38,044 bases of DNA from Parcubacteria group bacterium GW2011_GWA1_40_21. GTDB taxonomy: Bacteria > Patescibacteriota > Minisyncoccia > Phycocordibacterales > GWA1-40-21. Positions 1-8,143 of the stretch are shown here, in pieces (positions within the stretch are counted from its first letter, which is position 1; each line of letters opens with the position of its first letter). The notes under the pieces are model-generated. The model did not search any database. It was not told the origin of the DNA and saw only the letters and a program-made list of their open reading frames with translations. The translations under genes were made by a program, and so were the position numbers. The stretch spans positions 1 to 38,044 of the forward strand of contig LBYO01000016.1 of assembly GCA_000996205.1 (NCBI GenBank), in the 5' to 3' direction.

Positions 1-120
1 TTAAAGCATGTCGCCATCAAGATAATCGCTTCATATACTGAAGATCAGATAATAACTTCCGACCCGTCCCAACTTTTGGCGATAAAGAAGGCAAAGGAAG
101 AGATGGAGGCGGTGGGATAG
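1..120 (+). CDS. C-terminal fragment of an unidentified protein
   Basis: The first 120 bases are open in frame 1 and end at TAG (118-120), giving the last 39 residues of a protein whose start lies upstream of the window. The piece reads as real coding sequence: amphipathic and Lys/Glu-rich, ending in IKKAKEEMEAVG. It is too short to place in a family. It is followed by a repeat-rich gap and then a small membrane protein on the same strand. Confidence 0.6.
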   Translation, partial: LKHVAIKIIASYTEDQIITSDPSQLLAIKKAKEEMEAVG

Positions 121-125
121 AAAGA

Positions 126-209
126 AGAAGGTTGTAGGTTTTAGGTAGTAGGTTGTAGGGAAGAAATCAATCCCTCGTCCTGCTACCTACCGCCTACCGC
201 CTACAAACT
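126..209. repeat. Degenerate word-type inverted repeat
   Basis: The left part is a degenerate tandem of GTTGTAGG/TTTTAGG/TAGTAGG words (131-160). The right part is the opposite-strand equivalent, CTACC/CGCCTAC words (179-207). The arms could pair as an imperfect hairpin just upstream of the next start codon. The same kind of word repeat recurs near 4725-4836, 10986-11126, 13575-13703 and 37680-37716. Confidence 0.6.
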
Positions 210-214
210 AAACA

Positions 215-607
215 ATGGAAAACAAAGAGATAAGCAAAATAACTATGTGGGTGATGATTGCGGTCGCCTTATTTTTTGACGCAATTCAAGCTGGAGTGGC
301 TTGGATATACCTCATACCTTTCGTCGGTTTTATACTGGCATGGACAATATCAACAGGGGTTAGCATTTTCGCTTTCCTCACTTTTTTTCTCTGGTTTCAC
401 TTGGCGGGGCTGAAATTTAATTCTAAAATTGCGGCCACGACGGTCGGCGCCTTTTTCATAGAACTCATACCCGGCTTAAGCGCTCTTCCGGCATGGACTC
501 TTTCCGTAGTTGTCACTTTCATATTCTTCCAGACTAAAAAAGTCGCCGAGAAGATTGTCCCCGGATCTGAAAAACTGCTTGGCGACAAGAACGAAAACAC
601 AAAATAG
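215..607 (+). CDS. Small multi-pass membrane protein
   Basis: A 130-residue protein starting at ATG. Three or four hydrophobic segments are visible (about residues 10-30, 32-62, 72-90 and 93-106), separated by short polar turns, and the tail is charged and Lys/Glu-rich (about 107-130). The architecture indicates an inner-membrane protein. I do not recognise a named family. It sits upstream of a secreted protein and a T4SS_pilin-like protein on the same strand, which suggests but does not show an envelope role. There is no Shine-Dalgarno sequence in front of the ATG. Confidence 0.7.
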   Translation: MENKEISKITMWVMIAVALFFDAIQAGVAWIYLIPFVGFILAWTISTGVSIFAFLTFFLWFHLAGLKFNSKIAATTVGAFFIELIPGLSALPAWTLSVVVTFIFFQTKKVAEKIVPGSEKLLGDKNENTK

Positions 608-660
608 TCTGCTTAAAGAGATTGTGAAATGTATTTTATAATTCGGGTTTTTTGCCTAAA

Positions 661-808
661 TACTTTGAATTACGAAACTGTATATATTCTTATGTCGTCA
701 TTGCGAGCGAAGCGTGGCAATCTATGGTTACACGCGATAAACTCTGGATTGCCACGCCGGAGTACCGACTCGCAAAGACGGAAAATGAGGGTTTCGTAAT
801 TCAAAGTA
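661..808. mobile_element. MITE-like element, family 1, copy 1
   Basis: The element is bounded by perfect 18-bp terminal inverted repeats: TACTTTGAATTACGAAAC at 661-678 and its reverse complement at 791-808. Inside is a second nested inverted repeat: CGTCATTGCGAG pairs with CTCGCAAAGACG (11 of 12), and GTGGCAATC pairs with GATTGCCAC. There is no coding capacity. A second, diverged copy lies at 26022-26167. The core resembles a GCGAGCGAAGCG repeat seen in many bacterial genomes. Confidence 0.85.
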
Positions 809-845
809 AATAACCTGCCGCCTACAACCTACAGCCTTCTGCTGA

Positions 846-875
846 TTAACATATATCGCGGTTCTGTGGTAAAAT
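846..875 (+). promoter_or_regulatory. Putative sigma-70 promoter for the secreted-protein cluster
   Basis: TTAACA (846-851), an 18-nt spacer and TAAAAT (870-875) lie 37 nt upstream of the start at 912. It would drive the three same-strand genes at 912-3832. The prediction rests on motif match only. Confidence 0.5.
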
Positions 876-911
876 AATGCCAGCTTAAAACATTGCCTCC
901 TAAAAAGTCGT

Positions 912-1952
912 ATGCCAAACAAATTAGAAAAAATATTCATAATCGCCCTCTCTCTTTTTTTAATCTTCGCTTTTAAAGCCCATGGGCAGATGCCAAGAGT
1001 GGCGGGGAACGACATCGCCAATTCGGCCGAGATCACAACCGTTCCCGCTTTTCCTAGCGCTAATGAAAATGTCTACGCCAAAATTGAAAGCTTTTCTTTT
1101 GACTTGAATTCGTCAGAAATAATATGGGCTCTGGACGGAGTCGTCAAAGACAAAGGAATTGGCAAGAAATCTTTTCTATTTAAGACGGGCAGTATTGGCA
1201 GTGTTTCTTTGATAAAAGTCGTTATTAAAACAAAGGACGGCAAAACCATTGAGAAAACACTTGTAGTGAGACCTGCCGGCGTTGACCTTGTCTGGGAAGC
1301 TGACTCTTATGTTCCCCCTTTCTACAAAGGCAAAGCTCTTTACGGCTATCAGGGACTCATAACTGTCATCGCTGTGCCTCATATTATTGATTCCGGTGGC
1401 ATAAAAATCAATTCCAGCAAGCTCACTTACAAATGGACGAGAGACAGCAAGGTTTTGGGCGATGTGTCGGGATACGGCAAAAATAAATTCAGTTTTTCGC
1501 AATCAGTATTGTCTCACTCGCCTGAAATAGAAGTTGAAGTGATGTCATCCGACAAAAAAATAAAAGCTTCCGGGAGCATCACCCTTGAGCCGGTAGAGCC
1601 GAAGGTTATTATTTATGAAAACAATCCTTTGTATGGGATAATTTACGAGAAAGCGATGGAAGGCGAGTTTAAATTAAATGGCAGTGAAATCACTCTTATA
1701 GCAATGCCTTATTTCTTCAGCAAAGATGACACTAACGGTCAAAAAATAAAATACGATTGGAGTATGAATGGGCGAAACATAAATAACAATCAAAACGCTA
1801 AGCAGACAACCTTCCGTAACACCAAAGGCGTTAATGGCTCAACGAGAATTTCGGTTGACTTGCAAAATGATAATAGAGAGTTGCAGTCGGCCAGAACGGA
1901 TGTCTTGCTGAATTTTGGCGGAGGCGGGGATAATAAGACGGTCTCTTTTTAG
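912..1952 (+). CDS. Secreted protein, possibly Ig-like/beta-sandwich, upstream of T4SS pilin
   Basis: This 346-residue protein has a classic signal peptide: Lys near the N-terminus, a hydrophobic core at residues 8-23, and a likely cleavage site after the KAHG segment. The rest is beta-rich with repeated patterns such as 'LTYKWTRDSKVLGD' and 'IKYDWSMNGRNI', reminiscent of PKD/Ig-like modules ('W...D/NG' strands). It precedes the T4SS_pilin-like gene by 10 nt, so the two are probably co-transcribed. A surface or periplasmic partner of that pilin-like protein is an inference from position. No catalytic motif was seen. Confidence 0.7.
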   Translation: MPNKLEKIFIIALSLFLIFAFKAHGQMPRVAGNDIANSAEITTVPAFPSANENVYAKIESFSFDLNSSEIIWALDGVVKDKGIGKKSFLFKTGSIGSVSLIKVVIKTKDGKTIEKTLVVRPAGVDLVWEADSYVPPFYKGKALYGYQGLITVIAVPHIIDSGGIKINSSKLTYKWTRDSKVLGDVSGYGKNKFSFSQSVLSHSPEIEVEVMSSDKKIKASGSITLEPVEPKVIIYENNPLYGIIYEKAMEGEFKLNGSEITLIAMPYFFSKDDTNGQKIKYDWSMNGRNINNNQNAKQTTFRNTKGVNGSTRISVDLQNDNRELQSARTDVLLNFGGGGDNKTVSF

Positions 1953-1962
1953 TTAACCAAAG

Positions 1963-2595
1963 ATGATGAAAAATAAAACTAAAAAAATATTAACGGCGGC
2001 GATGTTTCTCGGTTTGTGCGCTTTTAATATTGGAAGTTTGACTCACTCTGCCTCAGCGCAAAGCGCGTCAAACTCTTGGGATGAGTATACGCCTCTCGCT
2101 CCACTTCCCGGCACGACAAATGAAGAAGGGAAAACCGACATCCAAACTTACATTCCGGGTATTTTTAAATTAGTCATAGGAATTGCCGGGGTTCTGGCTG
2201 TCCTTATGATTATAATAGGCGGAGTGGAATACATAACGACTGACGCCATACAAGGCAAGTCCGAAGGCAAAGCAAGAATTCAAAACGCTTTGTGGGGACT
2301 CGTGCTTGTCCTTGTTTCTTGGATTCTTTTATACACCATAAATCCGAAACTGACTGTTTTTAATTTGAATGTGGAGACAACAACAAGCGAGCAGACAAGC
2401 GGTAGTGGCAATTATGACAGTGGCGATACGGGGGACAATACCACCGAAGGAGACAGTAGCAGTGATGATAACCCACTAGACTTACCATCAACTTACGATC
2501 CTTTAAAAGATAAAAGTGGTGGAGATAATCCTTTTGATCTACCATCAGACTTTGATCCTTTTGAAAAGCATATTGAATCAACTACAAATGAATAA
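1963..2595 (+). CDS. T4SS_pilin-family (VirB2/TrbC-like) protein
   Basis: A 210-residue protein with a signal peptide (residues 1-32, ending SASAQ) and two hydrophobic helices: about 68-92 (IGIAGVLAVLMIIIGG) and about 107-125 (ALWGLVLVLVSWILLYTI). A short 'AIQGKSEGKARIQ' loop separates them, which is the VirB2/TrbC-like layout found in Patescibacteria. The tail beyond about residue 130 is acidic and Ser/Asp/Gly-rich and contains a near-duplicate unit (NPLDLPSTYDP and NPFDLPSDFDP). It is probably a membrane pilin-like subunit; no VirB4/VirB6 genes are in the window. The stop overlaps the next start. Confidence 0.8.
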   Translation: MMKNKTKKILTAAMFLGLCAFNIGSLTHSASAQSASNSWDEYTPLAPLPGTTNEEGKTDIQTYIPGIFKLVIGIAGVLAVLMIIIGGVEYITTDAIQGKSEGKARIQNALWGLVLVLVSWILLYTINPKLTVFNLNVETTTSEQTSGSGNYDSGDTGDNTTEGDSSSDDNPLDLPSTYDPLKDKSGGDNPFDLPSDFDPFEKHIESTTNE

Positions 2596-3832
2596 ATCAA
2601 CAAAAAACAAAATTCTGATTTTACTGGTAGCTGTGATGCTTCTTGCGGCGGGATTGTTTTATTTTTGGAATAAATATATGAAGCGCGGAACGCCGGGGCA
2701 AACACTTGAAAATCCAGACGATTCTTTTCCTTTTGGCAGTGGAAGCAACAAAGACACTCAATTTCCGTCTAGCGCCTCAAATAGAAGCGAACGGGGGTCA
2801 ATAGGCGACGGAGCGGAGATGCCAATACTAAGACAAATATCAGATAAGCCTGTCGCGGGCGGGATAGCTTTTAATAACGGGAGCACGACTGTTATTCGCT
2901 ATGTTGAGAGAGGGACGGGACACATAATTGAAACGACTGGCGATTCTTTTGAATTCGCCAAGATATCTAACACCACAATACCTAAAGTGCCGGAAGCGAT
3001 ATGGACTCCTGACGGACAGTCGGTGATTATGCGCTACACGAAAGACGGAACTGAAAGTGTTTTCAGTTTTTCCGCCAATATTATAAAAGCGACGACAACC
3101 CAAGATGTTAGTAAAAATAAAAAAAGCGCCTTTTTGCCTATGGGTATTTCAGGACTTTCAGTCAGTCCGGTCGGCAATAAAATTTTTTATTTAACAAATG
3201 ACGAAAGTGAGTCCTTGGGCGCGACGTCAAACGTAGACGGCTCCCAAAAAAATCAAAGGTTTCAATCTGCGATTACGGAGTGGCTCGTTTCTTGGCCGAA
3301 TAAAGACACAATCTCACTCGCCACCAAACCGAGCTTTGCGGTGGCCGGATACTTGTTTTTTTTGAATGAAAAAACCGGCGACGACAGCAAGATATTGAGT
3401 GGCATAAACGGACTCACTGCTCTTGTAAACAAAACGGCAAAAAATATTTTGTATTCGGAAAGCGTTGACGATTCCATAAGGCTTCATTATTACGACTTAA
3501 AAAATAATCTGAGCAAGACGCTTTCGTTCAAAACCCTGCCGGAAAAGTGCGTCTGGAGCAAAATTGAAGAACTCACCATTTATTGCGCAGTGCCGAAAAC
3601 GATAGAAGACGGCGAGTATCCCGACAGTTGGTATCAAGGTTCTATGTCTTTTAATGATAGTGTGTGGAAGATTGACCTCAAAACAAGTTCGTCCGAACTT
3701 GTTTACAATCTTCAAAAAGAAAGCGGGAAAGAATTTGACATTGCGGATCCTTTTTTGAGTGGCGATGATGAATATTTATTTTTCACCAACAAAAAAGACC
3801 TTACCTTTTGGAGTCTTTCTCTCAAAAAATAA
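2588..3832 (+). CDS. Membrane-anchored beta-propeller-like protein
   Basis: The chosen start is ATG 2588, which overlaps the stop of the pilin-like gene (2593-2595); this gives 414 residues beginning MNKSTKNK. An in-frame upstream start (2516) would lie inside the pilin gene and lacks a sensible N-terminus. Residues 8-26 form a single transmembrane anchor, followed by a Ser/Gly/Pro-rich linker. The remainder has repeated beta-strand units such as 'PEAIWTPDGQSVIMRY' and 'GLSVSPVGNKIFYLT', typical of WD40/TolB-like propellers. It is probably an extracytoplasmic protein co-expressed with the two preceding genes; its function is unknown. Confidence 0.75.
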   Translation: MNKSTKNKILILLVAVMLLAAGLFYFWNKYMKRGTPGQTLENPDDSFPFGSGSNKDTQFPSSASNRSERGSIGDGAEMPILRQISDKPVAGGIAFNNGSTTVIRYVERGTGHIIETTGDSFEFAKISNTTIPKVPEAIWTPDGQSVIMRYTKDGTESVFSFSANIIKATTTQDVSKNKKSAFLPMGISGLSVSPVGNKIFYLTNDESESLGATSNVDGSQKNQRFQSAITEWLVSWPNKDTISLATKPSFAVAGYLFFLNEKTGDDSKILSGINGLTALVNKTAKNILYSESVDDSIRLHYYDLKNNLSKTLSFKTLPEKCVWSKIEELTIYCAVPKTIEDGEYPDSWYQGSMSFNDSVWKIDLKTSSSELVYNLQKESGKEFDIADPFLSGDDEYLFFTNKKDLTFWSLSLKK

Positions 3833-3854
3833 CTGTTCAATTGACAGTACTTTG

Positions 3855-3959
3855 CCCCGAATTACGAAATGCAAAAATTCAGGTCCTCGGGTCGCAAAAG
3901 CTATTTGTTTTTAAATGTTTTTGCTCAACCAGACCTGAATTTTTGCATTTCGTATTACG
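3855..3959. mobile_element. MITE-like element, family 2, copy A
   Basis: A long inverted repeat: GAATTACGAAATGCAAAAAT... from 3859 pairs with the sequence ending at 3958, with a spacer containing GGTCCTCGGGTCGCAAAAG and TTTTGCTCAACCAGACC. It lies between convergent genes and overlaps the last codons of yidC, whose TAA stop (3955-3957) is inside the right arm. Copies B (24746-24852, inverted) and C (32362-32470) share both arms and spacer. It could also act as a bidirectional terminator. Confidence 0.85.
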
Positions 3960-4686
3960 CCTTTTTGTTCCGTGTCTGTCTCAAATACAACTCTTGGCCT
4001 ATTGCAAACAAGTTGCTTGTCGTCCAATATAATGCCACGACTGACGGCAGGCCTCTCGCTATGAAAAATATAATGACCGGCAGGATATATTTCATTTGAA
4101 TGCTCATACTTTTTGCCAAATCGTCCTTAAACGAACTCTGGTTCGAATTTATGTTGGTTTTTTTGATTTTAGGCATAGCGAATTTAACCTGAAAAAATTG
4201 GGTTATGGCGGCCAAAAAAGCTATGGCATAGCTTTTTTGAGTTATGTCCAAAAGACCGAGGAATGAAATATCTATTGATGACGGAGCTTTAATAAAAGAG
4301 TAGAGTAAGTCGGTTTTTATTTCCGGCAACCCTCCTTTCAAAAACACGAAATACAAAGCAAAAATAATAGGAATTTGAATAAATATGAGCAGTATTCCGG
4401 AAAATGGGTTAATTTTCCTTTCTTTGTATAAAGCCATTACCTTCAAGGCTTGCTCTTGTTTGTTTTCTTTGTATTTTTCTTTTATGGCATCTAGCTCCGG
4501 CTGAATCTCCTTCATCCTGATCTGCGTCAGCACGGACTTCTTGGAAAGAGGAAAGAGTACTAGCTTCACAACGCAAGTAAACAATATAACCACAATTCCG
4601 ACATCAGCCCAAGGAAGGGCGCCTATCAAAAAAACCAAACCATTATACAAAGGATCGTAGAAAAACAAATTGAATAAATAGGACAT
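3955..4686 (-). CDS. yidC: YidC/Oxa1 membrane protein insertase
   Basis: At 243 residues this is the short form, without the large periplasmic domain of Gram-negative YidC. Hydrophobic segments at about 8-28, 30-48, 98-120 and 150-165, plus a final pair near 205-232, match the five-helix Oxa1 core. The cytoplasmic segment between the first helices is Lys/Glu-rich (KKSVLTQIRMKEIQPELDAI), as expected for the coiled-coil hairpin. It inserts membrane proteins, alone or with Sec. It is in the conserved rpmH-rnpA-yidC order but has its own extended -10 promoter. Its stop codon lies inside a repeat element. Confidence 0.93.
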   Translation of the reverse strand: MSYLFNLFFYDPLYNGLVFLIGALPWADVGIVVILFTCVVKLVLFPLSKKSVLTQIRMKEIQPELDAIKEKYKENKQEQALKVMALYKERKINPFSGILLIFIQIPIIFALYFVFLKGGLPEIKTDLLYSFIKAPSSIDISFLGLLDITQKSYAIAFLAAITQFFQVKFAMPKIKKTNINSNQSSFKDDLAKSMSIQMKYILPVIIFFIARGLPSVVALYWTTSNLFAIGQELYLRQTRNKKA

Positions 4687-4692
4687 TTTTTA

Positions 4693-4702
4693 ATTATACA
4701 TA
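4693..4702 (-). promoter_or_regulatory. Extended -10 box for leaderless yidC
   Basis: On the minus strand TATGTATAAT ends exactly 6 nt before the yidC ATG, with no room for a Shine-Dalgarno sequence. The same spacing is seen at tsaE, polA, tyrS, doxX and the orphan hicB. Confidence 0.55.
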
Positions 4703-4724
4703 AACTTGCCGCCAAACCAAAGAT

Positions 4725-4836
4725 TAGGTTTTAGTTTTTAGGGGCTAGTTGCTAGATTATGAAAGTTAAACACGGTGGTTATTTCTTCAGCTTCTGCTTT
4801 AAAACCTAACCCCTAGAAACTAATCACTATAACCTA
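4725..4836. repeat. Degenerate word-type inverted repeat between yidC and rnpA
   Basis: AGGTTTTAG/GGGGCTAG/TTGCTAG words (4728-4757) face the inverse set AAAACCTAACCCCTAGAAAC (about 4799-4818) and ACTATAACCTAT. The arms are imperfectly complementary. Closely related words recur upstream of tyrS (10986-11126). The right arm runs into the end of rnpA. Confidence 0.55.
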
Positions 4837-5162
4837 TTTGCTTTTTTTAGCAAAAAAACCATTTCATCTTGGAGTTTTTGATATGGAATATCTAAAGCTC
4901 CTTTTTTCAAAAATAACACACAACTTAACCCAGCGCCGATTTTCGGCTCTATTTTTCGCAAAATTGACAACGCCCTTCTTTTTAACAAATTCCTCTTTAC
5001 CGCGGTTTTTAATTCTCTTTTTGAAACAGAAACCCCAAATTTAGCACCCGCGCCCGCCGTTTTAATGACTTTTAAAGAAATATTTTGACTGAAATAGCCA
5101 AACCCTTTTTTAATAACAATCCCAAAAAGGGCTTTGTTAACTTTGTTTTTCTTATTCAGCAT
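4827..5162 (-). CDS. rnpA: Ribonuclease P protein component
   Basis: A small basic protein of 111 residues carrying the RnpA signature 'KRNLLKRR' (residues 56-63), within the wider 'KFGVSVSKRELKTAVKRNLLKRR' context of the family's RNR motif helix. It binds RNase P RNA and assists 5' maturation of tRNAs. It lies just downstream of rpmH in the conserved origin-proximal order rpmH-rnpA-yidC. Length is normal for the family. Confidence 0.92.
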   Translation of the reverse strand: MLNKKNKVNKALFGIVIKKGFGYFSQNISLKVIKTAGAGAKFGVSVSKRELKTAVKRNLLKRRALSILRKIEPKIGAGLSCVLFLKKGALDIPYQKLQDEMVFLLKKANRL

Positions 5163-5187
5163 AAAAAAGCTGATGAATTAGGACAGA

Positions 5188-5322
5188 CTAGACGGTTATT
5201 TTTTTCCTGCCTTTCTGTCTTCTTCTTTTAATCGTGTTTTTTCCTCCTTTTGTTTTTTGCCTGACCAAAAATCCGTGAGTTTTTGATCTTTTTCCTTTTT
5301 TGGGATTGTAAGTGAAAGACAT
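5188..5322 (-). CDS. rpmH: Ribosomal protein L34 (bL34)
   Basis: A 44-residue highly basic protein running from ATG at 5322 to TAG at 5188. It reads MSFTYNPKKGKRSKTHGFLV, then RQKTKGGKNTIKRRRQKGRK, then KITV, matching the L34 pattern (YxPxxxKRxxxHGFxxRxxTxxGxxxIxxRRxKGRxxL). It replaces the usual 'MKRTYQPS' opening with MSFTYNPK. It is a structural protein of the 50S subunit and heads the rpmH-rnpA-yidC cluster, divergent from dnaA. No Shine-Dalgarno sequence was seen. Confidence 0.93.
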   Translation of the reverse strand: MSFTYNPKKGKRSKTHGFLVRQKTKGGKNTIKRRRQKGRKKITV

Positions 5323-5458
5323 AATAATTTTTATGCAGTTAAGTTAAAATTTAATAATCAACAGGTTATGAACAGATTATAAACACAATGCTGTTCATTT
5401 AGCAAGTTTTATAATTATAATTAAAGTATATACTTGAGAACAACTGAAAATATTTCTT
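5323..5458. promoter_or_regulatory. rpmH-dnaA divergent promoter region with DnaA-box-like sites
   Basis: The gap contains TTATGAACA (5366-5374) and TTATAAACA (5377-5385), each one base from the TTATNCACA DnaA box, and TAATCAACA just before. A minus-strand promoter for rpmH (TTGCTA, 18 nt, TATAAT, the -10 at 5376-5381) overlaps these sites, which would allow DnaA control of the rpmH operon. AAGTATATACTT (5425-5436) is a perfect 12-bp palindrome in front of dnaA. The regulatory role is inferred. Confidence 0.55.
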
Positions 5459-6802
5459 ATGATAGAAAACAAAAAACTTTGGGACAGCGTCTTGGTTGAG
5501 ATTGAGCTTAGCATATCTAAGGCCAATTTCAGTATGTGGTTTAAAGACACCTCCGTTGTAAAACAAGAAGGTGGGATTGTTCATTTGAGCGTTCCTAGTG
5601 TTTTTGTCAAAGATTGGCTGAACAATAAGTTTCATAAGTCAATTTTAAAAAGTTTAAGGGGTTTTGCCGATTATGTAAGGGGCATAGAGTATGTGGTATC
5701 AAAAGAAACGCCGGCAAAAAGGGGGGAGGTGGGCGGTTTTGCCGCCAACCAAGCTGTTAATGAACTGCCCCTTCAAGATTTTTACATAAACAAAGAAGAC
5801 AACCTGAATCCCCGCTACACATTTGATTCTTTTATTGTCGGTCCGTTTAACGACCTTGCTTACGCCGCTTCCCAGGCGATAATCAAAACCCCCGCTGTTT
5901 ATAATCCTCTTTTTATATACGGAAACACCGGGCATGGAAAGACACACCTCATACAAGCAATAGGCAACCGAATAAAAACAACAGGTGGAGGGAAAAAAGT
6001 TTATTACCTAACATCCGACAGGTTCGCCCAAGAATACATAAACTCTTTGAATAATGGAAAAGTTAATCTTTTCAAAGAGCAGTACAGGAAGTACGATCTT
6101 TTAATAATTGACGACATTCAATTTTTTGCCAGCAAACAAAAAATACAAGAAGAATTTTTTCACCTCTTCAATAATCTACACGACAATAATAAGCAAATAG
6201 TGTTTTCATCAGACAAGCACCCGAATTTCATACAAGGACTGGAGGAGAGGGTCAGATCCAGGTTTAACGCCGGTATGATCGTGGAAATACCAGCACCAGA
6301 CATAGAATCCAGAATTCAAATATTAAAGAAAAAATCTTTAGTGTTCAATCTCGCGCTGACAATAGAAACTATAGAATATCTAGCCTCATCAATTGAAGGG
6401 AATATTAGAGAACTTGAAGGAGTATTGAATTCAATACTTTGCCAAACCCAACTCAAAAACAAAGAATTAAATCTTAATGAAATAAAAAACCTCATAAAAA
6501 ACAGCATTAAACCGAAGAAAATGATTTCTGTAAAAGAAATAATTAAAATCATTGCCGATTTTTACAACCTTGAGGAGGATATTATATACAAAAAAACAAG
6601 AAAAAAGGAAGTTGTTAAGCCTAGACAGATAATTATGTATATTCTCAGAGAGGACTTTAACATATCTTACCCATCAATAGGCGAAAAGCTCGGGGGGAGA
6701 GATCACACAACAGTTATTCATTCTTGTGAAAAAATAAAAAATGATATTAAAACCGATCTTATTTTAAACAAAGAGATAAATCAAATAAGGGCAATGATAT
6801 GA
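5459..6802 (+). CDS. dnaA: Chromosomal replication initiator DnaA
   Basis: 447 residues with all DnaA domains. Domain I is at about 1-80. The AAA+ domain III has Walker A GNTGHGKT (155-162) and Walker B LLIIDDIQF (214-222). The C-terminal DNA-binding domain IV has the signature LGGRDHTTVIHSCEKI near residue 416. Domain II is short. It binds DnaA boxes and melts the origin. It is divergent from rpmH and followed by an AT-rich gap and dnaN, the classic origin arrangement. It stops at TGA, showing standard stop usage. Confidence 0.97.
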   Translation: MIENKKLWDSVLVEIELSISKANFSMWFKDTSVVKQEGGIVHLSVPSVFVKDWLNNKFHKSILKSLRGFADYVRGIEYVVSKETPAKRGEVGGFAANQAVNELPLQDFYINKEDNLNPRYTFDSFIVGPFNDLAYAASQAIIKTPAVYNPLFIYGNTGHGKTHLIQAIGNRIKTTGGGKKVYYLTSDRFAQEYINSLNNGKVNLFKEQYRKYDLLIIDDIQFFASKQKIQEEFFHLFNNLHDNNKQIVFSSDKHPNFIQGLEERVRSRFNAGMIVEIPAPDIESRIQILKKKSLVFNLALTIETIEYLASSIEGNIRELEGVLNSILCQTQLKNKELNLNEIKNLIKNSIKPKKMISVKEIIKIIADFYNLEEDIIYKKTRKKEVVKPRQIIMYILREDFNISYPSIGEKLGGRDHTTVIHSCEKIKNDIKTDLILNKEINQIRAMI

Positions 6803-7038
6803 AAATGAATTTAATCTGATAAGGTGTTGAAAACTTTATTATTAATTGTTGATTATTTGTGTATAAAAACAAAGTAAAAATTTAATTAATAAAATAGGTA
6901 TAAGTTTTTTATTTTTATCAACATATTAAATAAATTAAAATTGATTAAAAACATTATAAATAAACATTTTTTATGTTATACACATATCAACATAGTTAAT
7001 AGTAGTAATAATATTTATATATATTAAAATATAATTAT
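6803..7038. other. Putative replication origin (oriC) in the dnaA-dnaN gap
   Basis: This gap is extremely AT-rich. It holds two perfect DnaA boxes in opposite orientation: TGTGTATAA (6858-6866, minus) and TTATACACA (6976-6984, plus). A near box TTATCAACA lies near 6916. Long A/T runs between and after the boxes could serve as the unwinding element. The location next to dnaA fits many bacterial origins. A GC-skew switch here would confirm it; I could not compute one. Confidence 0.7.
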
Positions 7039-8139
7039 ATGAGAATAGAATGCATTAAAGATAAGTTGCGCGAAGTAATTTCAAAAGCCGATAAAATCAC
7101 GAGTAAAAATATTACTTTACCGATATTATCTTGTTTATTACTTGAAGTTAAGAATAATAATTTACAAATAAAAGCAACCAATACAGATATTGGAATTGAA
7201 TCAACTATACCCGTAAAAACCTCAGAAGAGGGGATCGTGGCCGTTCCCGGTTCTGTTCTTAATAATTTAATTTCAAACATTCAAGATGATAGAAATATCA
7301 CACTTGAGACTATTGACGGCAACCTTCAAGTAAAAACCGATCACAGTAAGACTATAATAAAATCTCATTCTTTTGATGATTTCCCGACAATTCCAAAAGT
7401 TTCCGACGGTGTGTCGTTTAATTTAGATTCAAAAAAACTAGTTAAAGGACTTAAATCTGTTTGTTTTAGTTCGTCTATTTCCAGCGTTAAGCCGGAATTG
7501 TCCAGTGTTTATATTTATACAAACGAGAATGATTTAATTTTTGCAGCCACAGATTCTTTTCGTCTGGCTGAAAAAAAGATAAAAATTGAAAAAAATGATA
7601 ATCATTTTAATATTTTAATACCACTGAAGAACATACCAGAAATAATAAGGATTTTTGAGGAGTTTAACGGCGAAATCAGTGTATGTTTGTCTAAAAATCA
7701 AATTTCTTTTTCTGATAATTATAATTATGTCGTATCCAGGCTGATTGACGGTATTTTTCCAGATTATAAACAAATTATTCCCAACGAAGTTAAAACAGAG
7801 GCCATTGTTTTAAAACAAGATTTATTATCAGTGCTGAAAATCTCAAATGTTTTTTCCGATAAATTCAACCAAATTAATATTAAAATACTTCCATCTAAAA
7901 AAGTTTTTGAGATTACAACAAAAAATTCCAACATAGGCGAAAACACCAATATCGTTCCCGCCAGTTTGTCGGGCGAGGATATAAGTGTTAATTTTAACTA
8001 TAAATATATAATAGACTGCCTACCCTCAATTGATTCCGACAGTGTTTCCTTGTCTTTTAATGGTATTTCCAAACCCATGACGATTAGAGGCGTTTCGGAT
8101 AAATCATTTACTTATATCGTTATGCCTATGAATAAATAG
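7039..8139 (+). CDS. dnaN: DNA polymerase III beta sliding clamp
   Basis: 366 residues, the normal beta-clamp length, with the three repeated clamp domains recognisable. The opening is 'LREVISKADKITSKNITLPILSCLLLEV' in style and the end matches the family C-terminus (residues about 355-366, KSFTYIVMPMNK, cf. the usual YVVMPMRL). It encircles DNA and tethers polymerase III. It lies downstream of dnaA and 4 nt upstream of a DciA-like gene, probably in one transcript. The codons are more AT-rich than in genes further away, consistent with the origin region. Confidence 0.95.
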   Translation: MRIECIKDKLREVISKADKITSKNITLPILSCLLLEVKNNNLQIKATNTDIGIESTIPVKTSEEGIVAVPGSVLNNLISNIQDDRNITLETIDGNLQVKTDHSKTIIKSHSFDDFPTIPKVSDGVSFNLDSKKLVKGLKSVCFSSSISSVKPELSSVYIYTNENDLIFAATDSFRLAEKKIKIEKNDNHFNILIPLKNIPEIIRIFEEFNGEISVCLSKNQISFSDNYNYVVSRLIDGIFPDYKQIIPNEVKTEAIVLKQDLLSVLKISNVFSDKFNQINIKILPSKKVFEITTKNSNIGENTNIVPASLSGEDISVNFNYKYIIDCLPSIDSDSVSLSFNGISKPMTIRGVSDKSFTYIVMPMNK

Positions 8140-8143
8140 TTCT

